DNA from: a virus
IMG/VR virus record: IMGVR_UViG_3300032116_009412
Span: 1 to 24,136 of that record
Strand: one strand, 5' to 3'
Length of the DNA: 24,136 nucleotides
Below, piece after piece: positions 7,877-14,716 of the stretch. Numbering within the stretch: the first letter of the stretch is position 1; every line of letters starts with the position of its first letter. The translations under genes and the position numbers were made by a program. The notes under the pieces are model-generated. The model searched no databases. It saw nothing but the letters and a program-made list of their open reading frames with translations, and was not told the DNA's origin.

Positions 7877-8893
7877 TTATCCTTGTAACTTTGTAAAATC
7901 GTTGTGAACCATCTTTCCTACCCACTGCTCAAACGGCGTCTTCGGTGTCCAACCTAATACTTCCTTTGCCTTTGTTGCATCACCACGAAGAACCTCGACT
8001 TCCGCCGGACGGAAGAATTTGGGGTTGACCACTACATACTTTTCCCAATCCAAGATATTAACTTGATAAAATGCTGCTTGTAAGAAATGTTTAATAGTCT
8101 TAGTAACACCAGTTGCAATAACATAATCATCAGGTGTATCTTGTTGCATCATCAACCATGCGGCTTCTACATAATCAGGTGCATATCCCCAATCACGACC
8201 TGCATCAAGATTACCTAATTCAATTGTATCTTGGAATCCTAATGCAATACGAGCAACACCATCAGTAATCTTACGAGTAACAAACTCAATCCCACGGCGT
8301 TCACTTTCGTGATTGAATAAGATACCAGAGACATTGAACATTCCATAACTTTCACGATAGTTCTTAGTAATCCAGTGCCCGTACAGCTTCGCTACGCCAT
8401 ATGGGGAACGTGGATAGAATGGTGTGGATTCTTTTGATGGATTCTCCACCATACGACCAAACATTTCAGACGAAGATGCTTGGTAAAACTTAATAGGTTC
8501 CCCATATTCACGGATTGCTTCTAACATCCGAAGAACACCCAATCCAGTAATATCACTGGTTTGTTCTGGCGTGTTCCAACTCTCACCGACGAACGATTGT
8601 GCTGCGAAGTTATAGACTTCTGATGGATTTGCAGTTTTCAAACACCGAAGGAGTGAGTTCTGGTCAGCAAGGTCACCAATAATAAACTCAAAGTTTGGAT
8701 TATCAATAAGATGCTTTGTGTTCTCTCTATTCTTGACAGAGGCTCGTCGTTCCATTCCATAGACTTTATATCCTTTGTCAAGTAGGAAGTCAGCCATATA
8801 GGAACCATCTTGTCCGTTGATACCAGTAACTAGTGCGGTTTTCCTAGATTTTACAATTCCTAGTTGCATATCGACCTCGAATTCGTAGCTCAT
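7877..8893 (-). CDS. gmd: GDP-mannose 4,6-dehydratase
   Basis: This enzyme converts GDP-mannose to GDP-4-keto-6-deoxymannose, the precursor of GDP-fucose, GDP-rhamnose and GDP-perosamine. The 338-residue protein has the Rossmann signature ALVTGINGQDGSYMADF with G24, G27 and G30. YNFAAQSFVGESW is nearly identical to the family consensus. SSSEMFG (130-136) and Y155-x3-K159 form the catalytic site, and LFNHESERRG is a family-specific segment. The C-terminal FFRPAEVEVLRGD is also diagnostic. I place the start at 8893, where ATG overlaps the preceding stop as ATGA; an in-frame ATG at 8929 would reach into the upstream gene. No GDP-fucose synthase is obvious next to it, although the epimerase at 1029-2063 could act downstream. 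Confidence 0.95.
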   Translation of the reverse strand: MSYEFEVDMQLGIVKSRKTALVTGINGQDGSYMADFLLDKGYKVYGMERRASVKNRENTKHLIDNPNFEFIIGDLADQNSLLRCLKTANPSEVYNFAAQSFVGESWNTPEQTSDITGLGVLRMLEAIREYGEPIKFYQASSSEMFGRMVENPSKESTPFYPRSPYGVAKLYGHWITKNYRESYGMFNVSGILFNHESERRGIEFVTRKITDGVARIALGFQDTIELGNLDAGRDWGYAPDYVEAAWLMMQQDTPDDYVIATGVTKTIKHFLQAAFYQVNILDWEKYVVVNPKFFRPAEVEVLRGDATKAKEVLGWTPKTPFEQWVGKMVHNDFTKLQG

Positions 8894-10284
8894 GCTTTCT
8901 CCAATGTGAATCGCTTCCGTGGTGTCCAATCAGTAAGCCCCTTGTTGATGTGCTCAATGAAAGAGTTACACATATGTTCTGCTGTAAACTTACCGTGACC
9001 TAAAGCGTACTGACGACCAAGCTCTCCACGGAGCTTCCGTTCCTCACGGGACAATCCATACACTTCCATCATTCGGTCTGCTGCATCTTCAAATGACGCA
9101 CGGTCATCAAAGATGTATGGGGTCATTGGTGACCCTTGGATGGAACGATTGGTTGGGAACATTGGGAACGCCCAATTACCGTGCTTCTTATACTTACCAT
9201 CGTGATTACTACCCCAATCATATGTAAAGTGTACATCTGGGTCAAGATAATTGTAGTCATCATCCATAAATCCACATTGGTCTTGAAGACCGCCAGTGAC
9301 ATTGACGATGATTGGAGTGCCAGCGACCATACTTTCACAAGTACCTAATCCGAATCCTTCGTTACTGGACATATTAATAGTTACATCAGCGATGTTGTAG
9401 AGGTGATTTAAGAATCCAGCTTCAACACGGTCAGCAGAAAACACAATATACTTTTGTACTTCTGGTGTGACATCACGGATAACCGCTGGTAAATCTGTAC
9501 CGTTATCATCAACAGGTTGTGTGTGCATTACCAAACGAACCCGTTCACGCTGTTCTGGCGTTAACTTCATCATAAACACCTTGAAGGCGTAAATGATATC
9601 TGATGTTTGCTTACGACGAATATTCCGACTATTGTAGAAAATTACATAATCCACTTCGGCGTCACCAAATAGTTTCTTTCGAGTTTCAAGCATTGCTGCA
9701 TCATCTGCTGGAAGTGGGTGATATCGCTTAGTATTGATACCATGCGGAATGTATGCAAGATGCCGTGGGTTCTCTGGTCCAAGAACATGCTTGTTAATGT
9801 TATATGTTTGCTTACTGATAGAGAACAACGAGTCGCATGACATATAATATTCTTTATTATACATTGGGAATGGAAGGTCGTCCCAAATATTATAATAAAG
9901 AATTGGCATCTTCTGACGGAGTTCATGCTCCATCTGATATAACCAAATCCAATACCGTGGGTCGGTGAAATGGAGAATGGCATCTGGCTTTTCTATTTCA
10001 AGAAGTTGACGAATCAATCTGCTATCACCATATCCATTATACGGATAGATACGAACATACGAATCGTCTATACCTATTTCTTTATTTAATGCAGCAGAAA
10101 TATCAATTGTCTTCCCCATCTCTGGATGATTGACACCAGCTCCCACTTGCACCCAATTAAAATGATGTGCGGTTCCTTCAACGATTTCCCGTGACATAAC
10201 TCCGATACCAGAGGTCACTCGCATATCGTCTGAAAGAAGAAGAATCTTTTTACGTTGGTCCTTCGGAATATAACCAGTTCTCAT
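8890..10284 (-). CDS. GT4-family glycosyltransferase (GT-B fold)
   Basis: A 464-residue group 1 glycosyltransferase. ILLLSDDMRVTSGIGVMSRE (14-33) is the N-terminal strand and glycine loop, YIPHGINTKRYHP (178-190) is the interdomain hinge, and FYNSRNIRRKQ (216-226) supplies the Arg/Lys that bind donor phosphates. NEGFGLGTCESMVAGTPIIV holds a perfect E-x7-E (E309, E317). The start is placed at ATG 10284, eight bases after an AGGG in the end of the preceding small gene, giving MRTGYIP; the longer frame from 10314 would overlap that gene. It is translationally coupled to gmd, so a GDP-sugar donor is plausible but not proven. Confidence 0.85.
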   Translation of the reverse strand: MRTGYIPKDQRKKILLLSDDMRVTSGIGVMSREIVEGTAHHFNWVQVGAGVNHPEMGKTIDISAALNKEIGIDDSYVRIYPYNGYGDSRLIRQLLEIEKPDAILHFTDPRYWIWLYQMEHELRQKMPILYYNIWDDLPFPMYNKEYYMSCDSLFSISKQTYNINKHVLGPENPRHLAYIPHGINTKRYHPLPADDAAMLETRKKLFGDAEVDYVIFYNSRNIRRKQTSDIIYAFKVFMMKLTPEQRERVRLVMHTQPVDDNGTDLPAVIRDVTPEVQKYIVFSADRVEAGFLNHLYNIADVTINMSSNEGFGLGTCESMVAGTPIIVNVTGGLQDQCGFMDDDYNYLDPDVHFTYDWGSNHDGKYKKHGNWAFPMFPTNRSIQGSPMTPYIFDDRASFEDAADRMMEVYGLSREERKLRGELGRQYALGHGKFTAEHMCNSFIEHINKGLTDWTPRKRFTLEKA

Positions 10285-10288
10285 AATA

Positions 10289-10459
10289 TTAACCCTGTAA
10301 AGAAATACTACCACTCACACTAGAAGAAATATAATTAGACCACAGACGTTCTGTCAATGGTCCTGCATTTACGAAATTCGTTTTACAGAATTCACGTATA
10401 TGCTTATTTATTTCTTTACTAACTTGAATGGTAGTATATTTGTGTTTGTCTTTTCGCAT
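10289..10459 (-). CDS. Short protein resembling phage ribbon-helix-helix-type proteins
   Basis: A 56-residue gene filling what would otherwise be a gap. The ATG at 10459 is preceded by AAGGG at eight bases. It encodes a basic N-terminus, then KYTTIQVSKEINKHIREFC, a strand followed by a helix, then a helix around LTERLWSNYIS and a Ser-rich tail. A strand rich in Thr/Ile/Val that leads into two helices is the layout of small MetJ/Arc-type DNA-binding proteins, and many phages carry small proteins of this look. The stop is 4 bases before the next ATG. DNA binding is inference from layout only. Confidence 0.65.
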   Translation of the reverse strand: MRKDKHKYTTIQVSKEINKHIREFCKTNFVNAGPLTERLWSNYISSSVSGSISLQG

Positions 10460-10501
10460 ATGTATAACCCTTGTCTATAACCTTCTATAATAAGTAGTGG
10501 G

Positions 10502-11167
10502 TTACACTGCCAATAATTCATTTATATTTAAAATTCTATAATCTTTTCCTTGGACACGTTTATGCATATGCCCAGAATAGATAGGTGGATAGTTTAACTT
10601 ATCCCATGCATCTTCTATGATATTTTGATTTGGGTCAATCCAATCTATTCCCACACCGAACCATAACTTTTGCAGAGGGTCAAAATTCTTTTCAATTACA
10701 GAATGTGGTGGGCAATGAGTAAGAAACATATCAATTTTCTTTCCCAACGCATTTCTATACAATCGTTCTACGTGTGTAGGTGATATATTTTCATTACTAT
10801 CCCAATGCATATTATTTTCTAATCGCATTTTTTTATCAATACTTGCGGCTCCGCCCATAAATGCAAGAATACGGCCATCCAGTTCCATCACAGTTCCCCG
10901 TGGGACATAGAACAGTTCACGGTCATCCCAAATACGAGTAACCTCTTGGTAAGTATCCCATCTACTACAATCATCGTGGTTGCCATCAATGAAGTAAATC
11001 GGAATGTGAGCATTACTAATATTTGCACGAAACCATTCTTCATTATCACGAAACATCCCGAAATCACCTAATTGAATAATCGCAACAGCGTTAGACTCTT
11101 TTGCGATGCCTAACGCCTGTGACAATATAGATGCGTTTCCGTGAATGTCCCCTAATAGTAAAATCAT
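10502..11167 (-). CDS. Calcineurin-like metallophosphoesterase
   Basis: A 221-residue dimetal phosphoesterase. The conserved metal-ligand blocks appear in order: GDIHG (D7, H9), LGDFG (D35), GNHDD (N63, H64), then THCPPH in the middle of the second half and GHMHKR near the C-terminus. This is the full Metallophos set, so it should be catalytically competent. Members act on proteins, nucleic acids or nucleotides, and T4-like phages often encode one. It begins one base after the cupin stop. The substrate cannot be predicted. Confidence 0.88.
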   Translation of the reverse strand: MILLLGDIHGNASILSQALGIAKESNAVAIIQLGDFGMFRDNEEWFRANISNAHIPIYFIDGNHDDCSRWDTYQEVTRIWDDRELFYVPRGTVMELDGRILAFMGGAASIDKKMRLENNMHWDSNENISPTHVERLYRNALGKKIDMFLTHCPPHSVIEKNFDPLQKLWFGVGIDWIDPNQNIIEDAWDKLNYPPIYSGHMHKRVQGKDYRILNINELLAV

Positions 11168-11168
11168 A

Positions 11169-11528
11169 TTACTTCCTATCGTAACGGTCCTGTAATCTGA
11201 CTAAATCGTTCAAATGGTTGGTGGATACTTCAACAATCTTCATATCGGTATCTGCGATGATTCGGTGGATTTGACGAGGTGGAATGTGGAAGGTATCACC
11301 AACCTCCATCTTGTTGATACTAGTGACCTGTGGTTCTCCATCCTCATCCATCACATACAATACGATACGACCAGTGCCTTCCAATACATGCATCGTCTCT
11401 ACCTTCTGCTTGTGATATTGGACACTCAGGGCTTCACCACCCTTCACTTCCAGTATCTTTCCTACGTAATGAGCAGTGTGAGCAAACTTCAGTTCACTAC
11501 CCCACGGCTTCTCAATCTTCTCAATCAT
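11169..11528 (-). CDS. Cupin related to type II mannose-6-phosphate isomerase domain
   Basis: A 119-residue single cupin. IEKPWGSELKFAHT at the start, then YVGKILEVKGGEALSVQYH and ETMHVLEGTGRI, reproduce the C-terminal cupin of mannose-1-phosphate guanylyltransferase/mannose-6-phosphate isomerase. Metal ligands H39, E44 and H47 are followed by H88 in the second motif (FHIPPRQIHRI, 80-90). The ending STNHLNDLVRLQDRYDR is also family-like. The nucleotidyltransferase half of the bifunctional enzyme is absent, so only isomerisation feeding GDP-mannose, or sugar binding, is plausible. Its position just upstream of gmd fits a mannose pathway. It is coupled to the upstream gene by ATGA at 11525-11528. 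Confidence 0.8.
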   Translation of the reverse strand: MIEKIEKPWGSELKFAHTAHYVGKILEVKGGEALSVQYHKQKVETMHVLEGTGRIVLYVMDEDGEPQVTSINKMEVGDTFHIPPRQIHRIIADTDMKIVEVSTNHLNDLVRLQDRYDRK

Positions 11529-11800
11529 TTTCCCTCCACCATTTTCTTAAGTTTCTTTCCTTCTGCTTTCGTATATGAATCTACTGTAGAGATAGTCCCC
11601 AAATTATCTACAATAACCCGAAGGAGTTCTACCGCAGTTTCCTTATCATCAATACGGAGTTCAATCGGACCCCACTCATCGGTATCCAACATCAACAGGG
11701 CTTTCCCGTTGAGGTCAAGTCGTAATGAGGGTGGCAATGTATCACTCTTTACCTTCGTCATTTCTACTACTTCCTTTTTCCGTTTCTTGGGCAAATGCAT
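11525..11800 (-). CDS. Small hypothetical protein
   Basis: A 91-residue protein I do not recognise. A Lys-rich N-terminus (MHLPKKRKKE) is followed by a beta-like core around LRLDLNGKALLMLDT and GPIELRIDD, and then a helix through ETAVELLRVIVDNL. The C-terminus is again Lys-rich. It has no cysteines, membrane segment or catalytic motif. The start at 11800 has a strong AAGGAG five bases upstream, which favours it over the internal ATG at residue 14. The basic ends could bind nucleic acid, but nothing specific supports this. Confidence 0.7.
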   Translation of the reverse strand: MHLPKKRKKEVVEMTKVKSDTLPPSLRLDLNGKALLMLDTDEWGPIELRIDDKETAVELLRVIVDNLGTISTVDSYTKAEGKKLKKMVEGK

Positions 11801-11809
11801 ATAGTCTCC

Positions 11810-11971
11810 TTACTTACAGGTATGTCTACGACCACTTACTTTACACTTGTGGATTTCGTATTGACGTATCTTATATTCACAGTACTTACACTTACAATAT
11901 CCTGGCCCTGTTACCAAACGAGTCAGACCCAATGCAAGAGACAGAATAGCAATGAATATAAAGACATCCAT
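11810..11971 (-). CDS. Small membrane protein with cysteine-rich tail
   Basis: A 53-residue protein. The first 18 residues (MDVFIFIAILSLALGLTR) form one hydrophobic helix, probably a membrane anchor. They are followed by a basic tail with cysteines in the pattern C-x-C-x2-C, a later Cys in HKCK, and HTCK at the end, suggestive of a small metal knuckle. The ATG at 11971 is chosen because GGAG lies five bases before it and the previous stop is two bases upstream; a longer frame from 12022 would overlap the preceding gene. Function is unknown. A role at the host membrane is only suggested by the anchor. Confidence 0.65.
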   Translation of the reverse strand: MDVFIFIAILSLALGLTRLVTGPGYCKCKYCEYKIRQYEIHKCKVSGRRHTCK

Positions 11972-11973
11972 AA

Positions 11974-12141
11974 TTACTCCGTGCTTGATGCGTGTAATGG
12001 AATATCGGTGCATCTCGTCCACTCAACATCAGGACCATCACCAGTTCTTACATATCCAATAAACACTTTACCATCCTTGGTAGCGGCAACCAGATAGGGT
12101 CTGTCTCCTATTGCCATACATGAAACAATTTCGTCATTCAT
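11974..12141 (-). CDS. Short hypothetical protein
   Basis: A 55-residue frame found between the small membrane protein and the upstream three-helix membrane protein. The ATG at 12141 has GGAGG five bases upstream, overlapping the end of the previous gene, and the stop lies two bases before the next ATG. The sequence alternates polar and hydrophobic residues (RPYLVAATKDGKVFIGYV), as in a small beta-sheet protein. I recognise no family. The strong ribosome site and exact packing between neighbours are the evidence that it is real. Confidence 0.65.
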   Translation of the reverse strand: MNDEIVSCMAIGDRPYLVAATKDGKVFIGYVRTGDGPDVEWTRCTDIPLHASSTE

Positions 12142-12142
12142 T

Positions 12143-12592
12143 TCAACCTCCCAAGAATGTTGCGGAAATCCAAATACCTAAATAACTTCCGACCACAGAC
12201 CCGAGTGCATATCCAGCCCATTGATGAAACTGGTCTTGTCCATGCGCAATCTTCCGAATCACAAAGAACTGAATAGAGGCAATCATAAAGTCACTTACTG
12301 CCGCTGTGTGATAATGCGTATCAGCAACCGCTCGGAAGTTAATACACCAGATAGTATAACTCAATATCTGAATGAAGAATAATACCGATGCTTCTTTTAA
12401 TTTCTTTTTCATTTGTATAGCCTTTTCCTTTTTTTCTTTTTGAAATTTTTCCCACGCCACCTTATTCTCTCGTGCTTGTCTATGTTTCCATTCCGCATAT
12501 CGTTTGTATGCATCGGGGTCTGGACCATTATAGAAATTGTCAGGTACATACCCTTCCATATCTGGTGGGTCTGGTTTATGCCACCATGCCAT
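12143..12592 (-). CDS. Membrane protein with charged N-terminal domain
   Basis: A 149-residue protein. The first 65 residues are Pro/Trp/Tyr-rich and then strongly Lys/Glu-rich (a likely helix or coiled coil). Three hydrophobic stretches follow, at about 69-90 (VLFFIQILSYTIWCINF), 95-113 (around SDFMIASIQFFVIRKIA) and 124-148 (WAGYALGSVVGSYLGIWIS). The Gly/Ser spacing in the last helix is typical of packed membrane helices. The ATG overlaps the preceding stop as TAATG. A holin-like or inner-membrane role is possible, but there is no lysis gene beside it, so I leave the function open. Confidence 0.7.
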   Translation of the reverse strand: MAWWHKPDPPDMEGYVPDNFYNGPDPDAYKRYAEWKHRQARENKVAWEKFQKEKKEKAIQMKKKLKEASVLFFIQILSYTIWCINFRAVADTHYHTAAVSDFMIASIQFFVIRKIAHGQDQFHQWAGYALGSVVGSYLGIWISATFLGG

Positions 12593-12756
12593 TATAGTTC
12601 ACCGTTTTCACTTTGATTATCTTGTTCAAGCTGTTTCAAAGTTCTATTTAAAGAATCTATTCTAGCCTGTCTGGCCCACTTACCCATATTACCACTTGGA
12701 ACAAATTCGGTTTGCCAATACTCTATTTCTTTTTTAATTCTATCTATATCGTTCAT
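12592..12756 (-). CDS. Short helical protein (coiled-coil-like)
   Basis: A 54-residue frame. The ATG at 12756 overlaps the stop of the metalloprotein gene as ATGA, and its own TAA shares a base with the next ATG (TAATG). The sequence is heptad-like: IDRIKKEIEYW, then a GNMGKWARQARIDSL segment, then LNRTLKQLEQDNQ, with a Glu/Gln-rich end. No known domain is recognised. Translational coupling on both sides makes it very likely a real gene despite its size. Confidence 0.7.
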   Translation of the reverse strand: MNDIDRIKKEIEYWQTEFVPSGNMGKWARQARIDSLNRTLKQLEQDNQSENGEL

Positions 12757-13151
12757 ATCATAACCTCAAACATTTCATGCAGTGCGTCAACCTTCACCGA
12801 GGTATATTTCGCAAGTAGGACCAACTCTTTTGCCGCAAAGTTCTTATCGTGGTCATCGTATCCAATCGCATGAACCAACTCATGTACAAGAGTCAAGATG
12901 TCCCGTTGGGTTGGGGCAAGTTCCAATGTTTCCCCATCACACCAACTAAACTTCTGTAATCCCTTGCCAAATCGGATAAGAGGCATCTGCTTCTTAATCT
13001 TCTCAGCCTTCCAAATCTTCTTGGCATATCGTACCAGATAGTCTAATGACCGTTGCTTGGTGATATACGCAAACCTGCGGTCGTAGTACATATCAGTTTC
13101 CAATTGATAGACCCGACGAGTATCAATCATTTGCTTATATCGCTTCTTCAC
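12753..13151 (-). CDS. SprT-like zinc metallopeptidase domain protein
   Basis: A 132-residue protein with a complete zinc site: H90-E91-L92-V93-H94 inside TLVHELVHAIGYDDHDKNF, with H101 as the probable third ligand. The HExxHxxGxxxHDxxF pattern is that of SprT/Spartan and WLM-type minimal metallopeptidases, which in cells can clear DNA-protein crosslinks. The rest is a basic helical region. I place the start at GTG 13151, which overlaps the upstream stop as GTGA and has AAGGAG eight bases before it; a TTG at 13181 would reach further into the upstream gene. The substrate is unknown. The small size suggests one catalytic domain only. Confidence 0.78.
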   Translation of the reverse strand: MKKRYKQMIDTRRVYQLETDMYYDRRFAYITKQRSLDYLVRYAKKIWKAEKIKKQMPLIRFGKGLQKFSWCDGETLELAPTQRDILTLVHELVHAIGYDDHDKNFAAKELVLLAKYTSVKVDALHEMFEVMI

Positions 13152-13744
13152 AGATATATCTCCTTGATAAAGTCCCAACAAATAATGTTCATAGCGGCAC
13201 TCACATTATATGACCGAAGTACCCCACGTTGCGGAATACTGATACGCTCAAAGTTTGCGAATCGGATAACCTCTGGAATTCCGTGACTCTCTGAGCCGAA
13301 GATAAAGAGTGGGGTTTCATTGTGCTTGTGGAGACTATCGTAAAACTTCCAATTGTCCTTCCCCATCACATGACCACCATGCTCACACAACACTATATTG
13401 TGCTTCAACAACTTCAACTGATTCAGAATTGATTCGTCGGCGTGTATCGGGTCATCAAAAGTATATTGGACGATATTAATGTATTTCTCAGCCCCAACAG
13501 TGGACCGTTTATCAAATTTCTTTCGTCCAAAGATATAAAAATTCTCAGCCCCAAAAAGACACGCCGAACGAATCATCATTCCGATATTCAGTTCCCCCGT
13601 GATATTGATACATCCCACGGAGAATCTACGTTGCTCACTCATTGTGATGGCAACATTCTGTTCGTAGGTATTTTCCTTGTACTCATCCCGCACGTTATAA
13701 TGGTTACTTGCAGTTTCAGCAATCAGCTTACTATAGTTGACCAT
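13148..13744 (-). CDS. SpoU/TrmH-type RNA 2'-O-methyltransferase
   Basis: A 198-residue SPOUT-fold methyltransferase. All three knot-region motifs are present: N53-I-G-x3-R59 (NIGMMIRSACLFGAENFYI), FIFGSESHGIPE (147-158) and ISIPQRGVLRSYNVSAAMNI (168-187). These form the SAM pocket and dimer interface of enzymes that methylate ribose 2'-OH in tRNA or rRNA. The length matches a catalytic domain with a short N-terminal extension. The ATG at 13744 was chosen because longer frames run back through the nuclease gene; a GTG four codons upstream is also possible. The target RNA is unknown. It is uncommon in phages of this type. Confidence 0.87.
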   Translation of the reverse strand: MVNYSKLIAETASNHYNVRDEYKENTYEQNVAITMSEQRRFSVGCINITGELNIGMMIRSACLFGAENFYIFGRKKFDKRSTVGAEKYINIVQYTFDDPIHADESILNQLKLLKHNIVLCEHGGHVMGKDNWKFYDSLHKHNETPLFIFGSESHGIPEVIRFANFERISIPQRGVLRSYNVSAAMNIICWDFIKEIYL

Positions 13745-13757
13745 AGGATTTTCCACA

Positions 13758-14627
13758 TTACACCCCGTACTGGCAAAGGTCTTTACGCTCACGGAATACA
13801 CAATACTTACAGGCGCTCTTACTTGCCTTATGCTTAATCGTATTGGTCTTATACTGACCATCTTCATCGAAACAATCGAACAAGAAATTCTCGAAGTCGG
13901 TCCATGCCCGATTGATTGACGGCTTCCCATGCGGGGGCTCGAACGGACTGACACGCGGAATCGGATATGGAGAATTCTCAGAGATGATACGCTTGAGAAT
14001 CACATACTCGACACGAACCGACTCTAGCGGCACATTGAAATGCTCAGCAATAAACTTCTTGTACAGAAGCAATTGGCTAATCTTAGTCTTGTCAGACTTC
14101 TGTGATTGTGTCCACCCAGCTCGACTGGTCTTTAAATCGTAAATGGTAATCAATCCCGTCTTTTCATTCTTTGTGATGATGTCCACGAACCCCACATACT
14201 TGACGTTCTTCCGCACCTCTACATCAATCGGGAACTCAATACCGACTAATGACACATTCTGGTTCGGGAAGAGCTTCTTCTGATTCGCCTGAACATACGA
14301 AAGAATCTCTGTACCTTGATGGTAGAATTCTTCGAGCGTCTTACGGTCTGACGGGAATACCTTTACCCCGTCCACTTCCTTGATTCCAGCCTTGAAGTGT
14401 TCGTGAAACTTTGCCTTCAAGCTGTCATCAAGGTCAATACCGTTGGCAAATGATTCACTCTTATTGAAAAGAGTATCAAGCCATTCTTGGATGACTTCGT
14501 GCATGGCGGTACCGAAGATGGTGTGGATTGAACCCTCATCCAGCTTGTGACCATCCACATAACGGAGCTTCCATGCTTGCGGGCAGTTAGCCCACGTTGT
14601 ATACTGACTGTACGAAACTTTGTTCAT
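13758..14627 (-). CDS. RecB-like PD-(D/E)XK nuclease, possible Fe-S type
   Basis: A 289-residue nuclease of the RecB/Cas4/AddB-like group. SYSQYTTWANCPQAWKLRY (5-23) is the family opening with C15. GTAMHE (39-44) gives H43, GFVDII carries D149, and IYDLKTS carries D164-x-K166, the catalytic D...DxK core; Q185-L-x2-Y in SQLLLYKKF completes it. The C-terminus has C273-x2-C276-x8-C285. With C15 this gives four cysteines placed as in Fe-S-containing Cas4/AddB nucleases. It should act on DNA ends, in recombination or host-DNA degradation. It is the first gene after the promoter at 14657-14685. Confidence 0.88.
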   Translation of the reverse strand: MNKVSYSQYTTWANCPQAWKLRYVDGHKLDEGSIHTIFGTAMHEVIQEWLDTLFNKSESFANGIDLDDSLKAKFHEHFKAGIKEVDGVKVFPSDRKTLEEFYHQGTEILSYVQANQKKLFPNQNVSLVGIEFPIDVEVRKNVKYVGFVDIITKNEKTGLITIYDLKTSRAGWTQSQKSDKTKISQLLLYKKFIAEHFNVPLESVRVEYVILKRIISENSPYPIPRVSPFEPPHGKPSINRAWTDFENFLFDCFDEDGQYKTNTIKHKASKSACKYCVFRERKDLCQYGV

Positions 14628-14656
14628 TGATTCCTCATAGGATACTAGACATCTTA

Positions 14657-14685
14657 AATATACCTAAATAGGCCATAAAAGTCAA
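14657..14685 (-). promoter_or_regulatory. Sigma70-like promoter for the nuclease-led transcription unit
   Basis: Read on the minus strand, TTGACT (14685-14680) is followed after exactly 17 bases by TATATT (14662-14657), one mismatch each from the bacterial -35 and -10 consensus. The nuclease ATG at 14627 lies about 30 bases downstream, with GAGG before it. No other gap in the window shows such a match. It implies use of the host's housekeeping RNA polymerase for the nuclease and following genes. Confidence 0.65.
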
Positions 14686-14703
14686 GACCCCTTTCGGGGT
14701 CTT
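14684..14703 (-). terminator. Hairpin terminator between transcription units
   Basis: A perfect 8-bp GC-rich stem (AAGACCCC pairing with GGGGTCTT) closes a four-base loop, GAAA on the minus-strand transcript. It lies 14 bases after the stop of the gene at 14717. On the minus strand the U-tract is broken (CTTGACTTTT) because the -35 box of the next promoter starts there; on the plus strand the stem is followed by TTTT. It is the only convincing intrinsic terminator in the window, though efficiency in the minus direction is uncertain. Confidence 0.65.
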
Positions 14704-14716
14704 TTATAAGGTATTA

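Noticed and set aside
10285-10314. Ten-residue N-terminal extension of the GT4 enzyme.
   Set aside because: It would run back across the stop of the 56-residue gene, while the ATG at 10284 has a spaced ribosome site.
10487-10526. Possible promoters before the 56-residue gene: TTGGCA with TATTAT at 15-base spacing, and TATAAATG on the minus strand.
   Set aside because: The spacing is too short for a good sigma70 promoter and the late-type octamer is imperfect and inside the phosphoesterase gene. Kept only as weak candidates.
12143-12592. Holin for the three-helix membrane protein.
   Set aside because: No endolysin or spanin is next to it and the long charged N-terminus is atypical, so membrane protein is as far as the sequence goes.
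13745-13954. Long N-terminal extension of the SPOUT methyltransferase frame.
   Set aside because: It overlaps the C-terminus of the nuclease gene in another frame, its translation is Arg/Ser/Ile-biased, and the SPOUT domain is complete without it.
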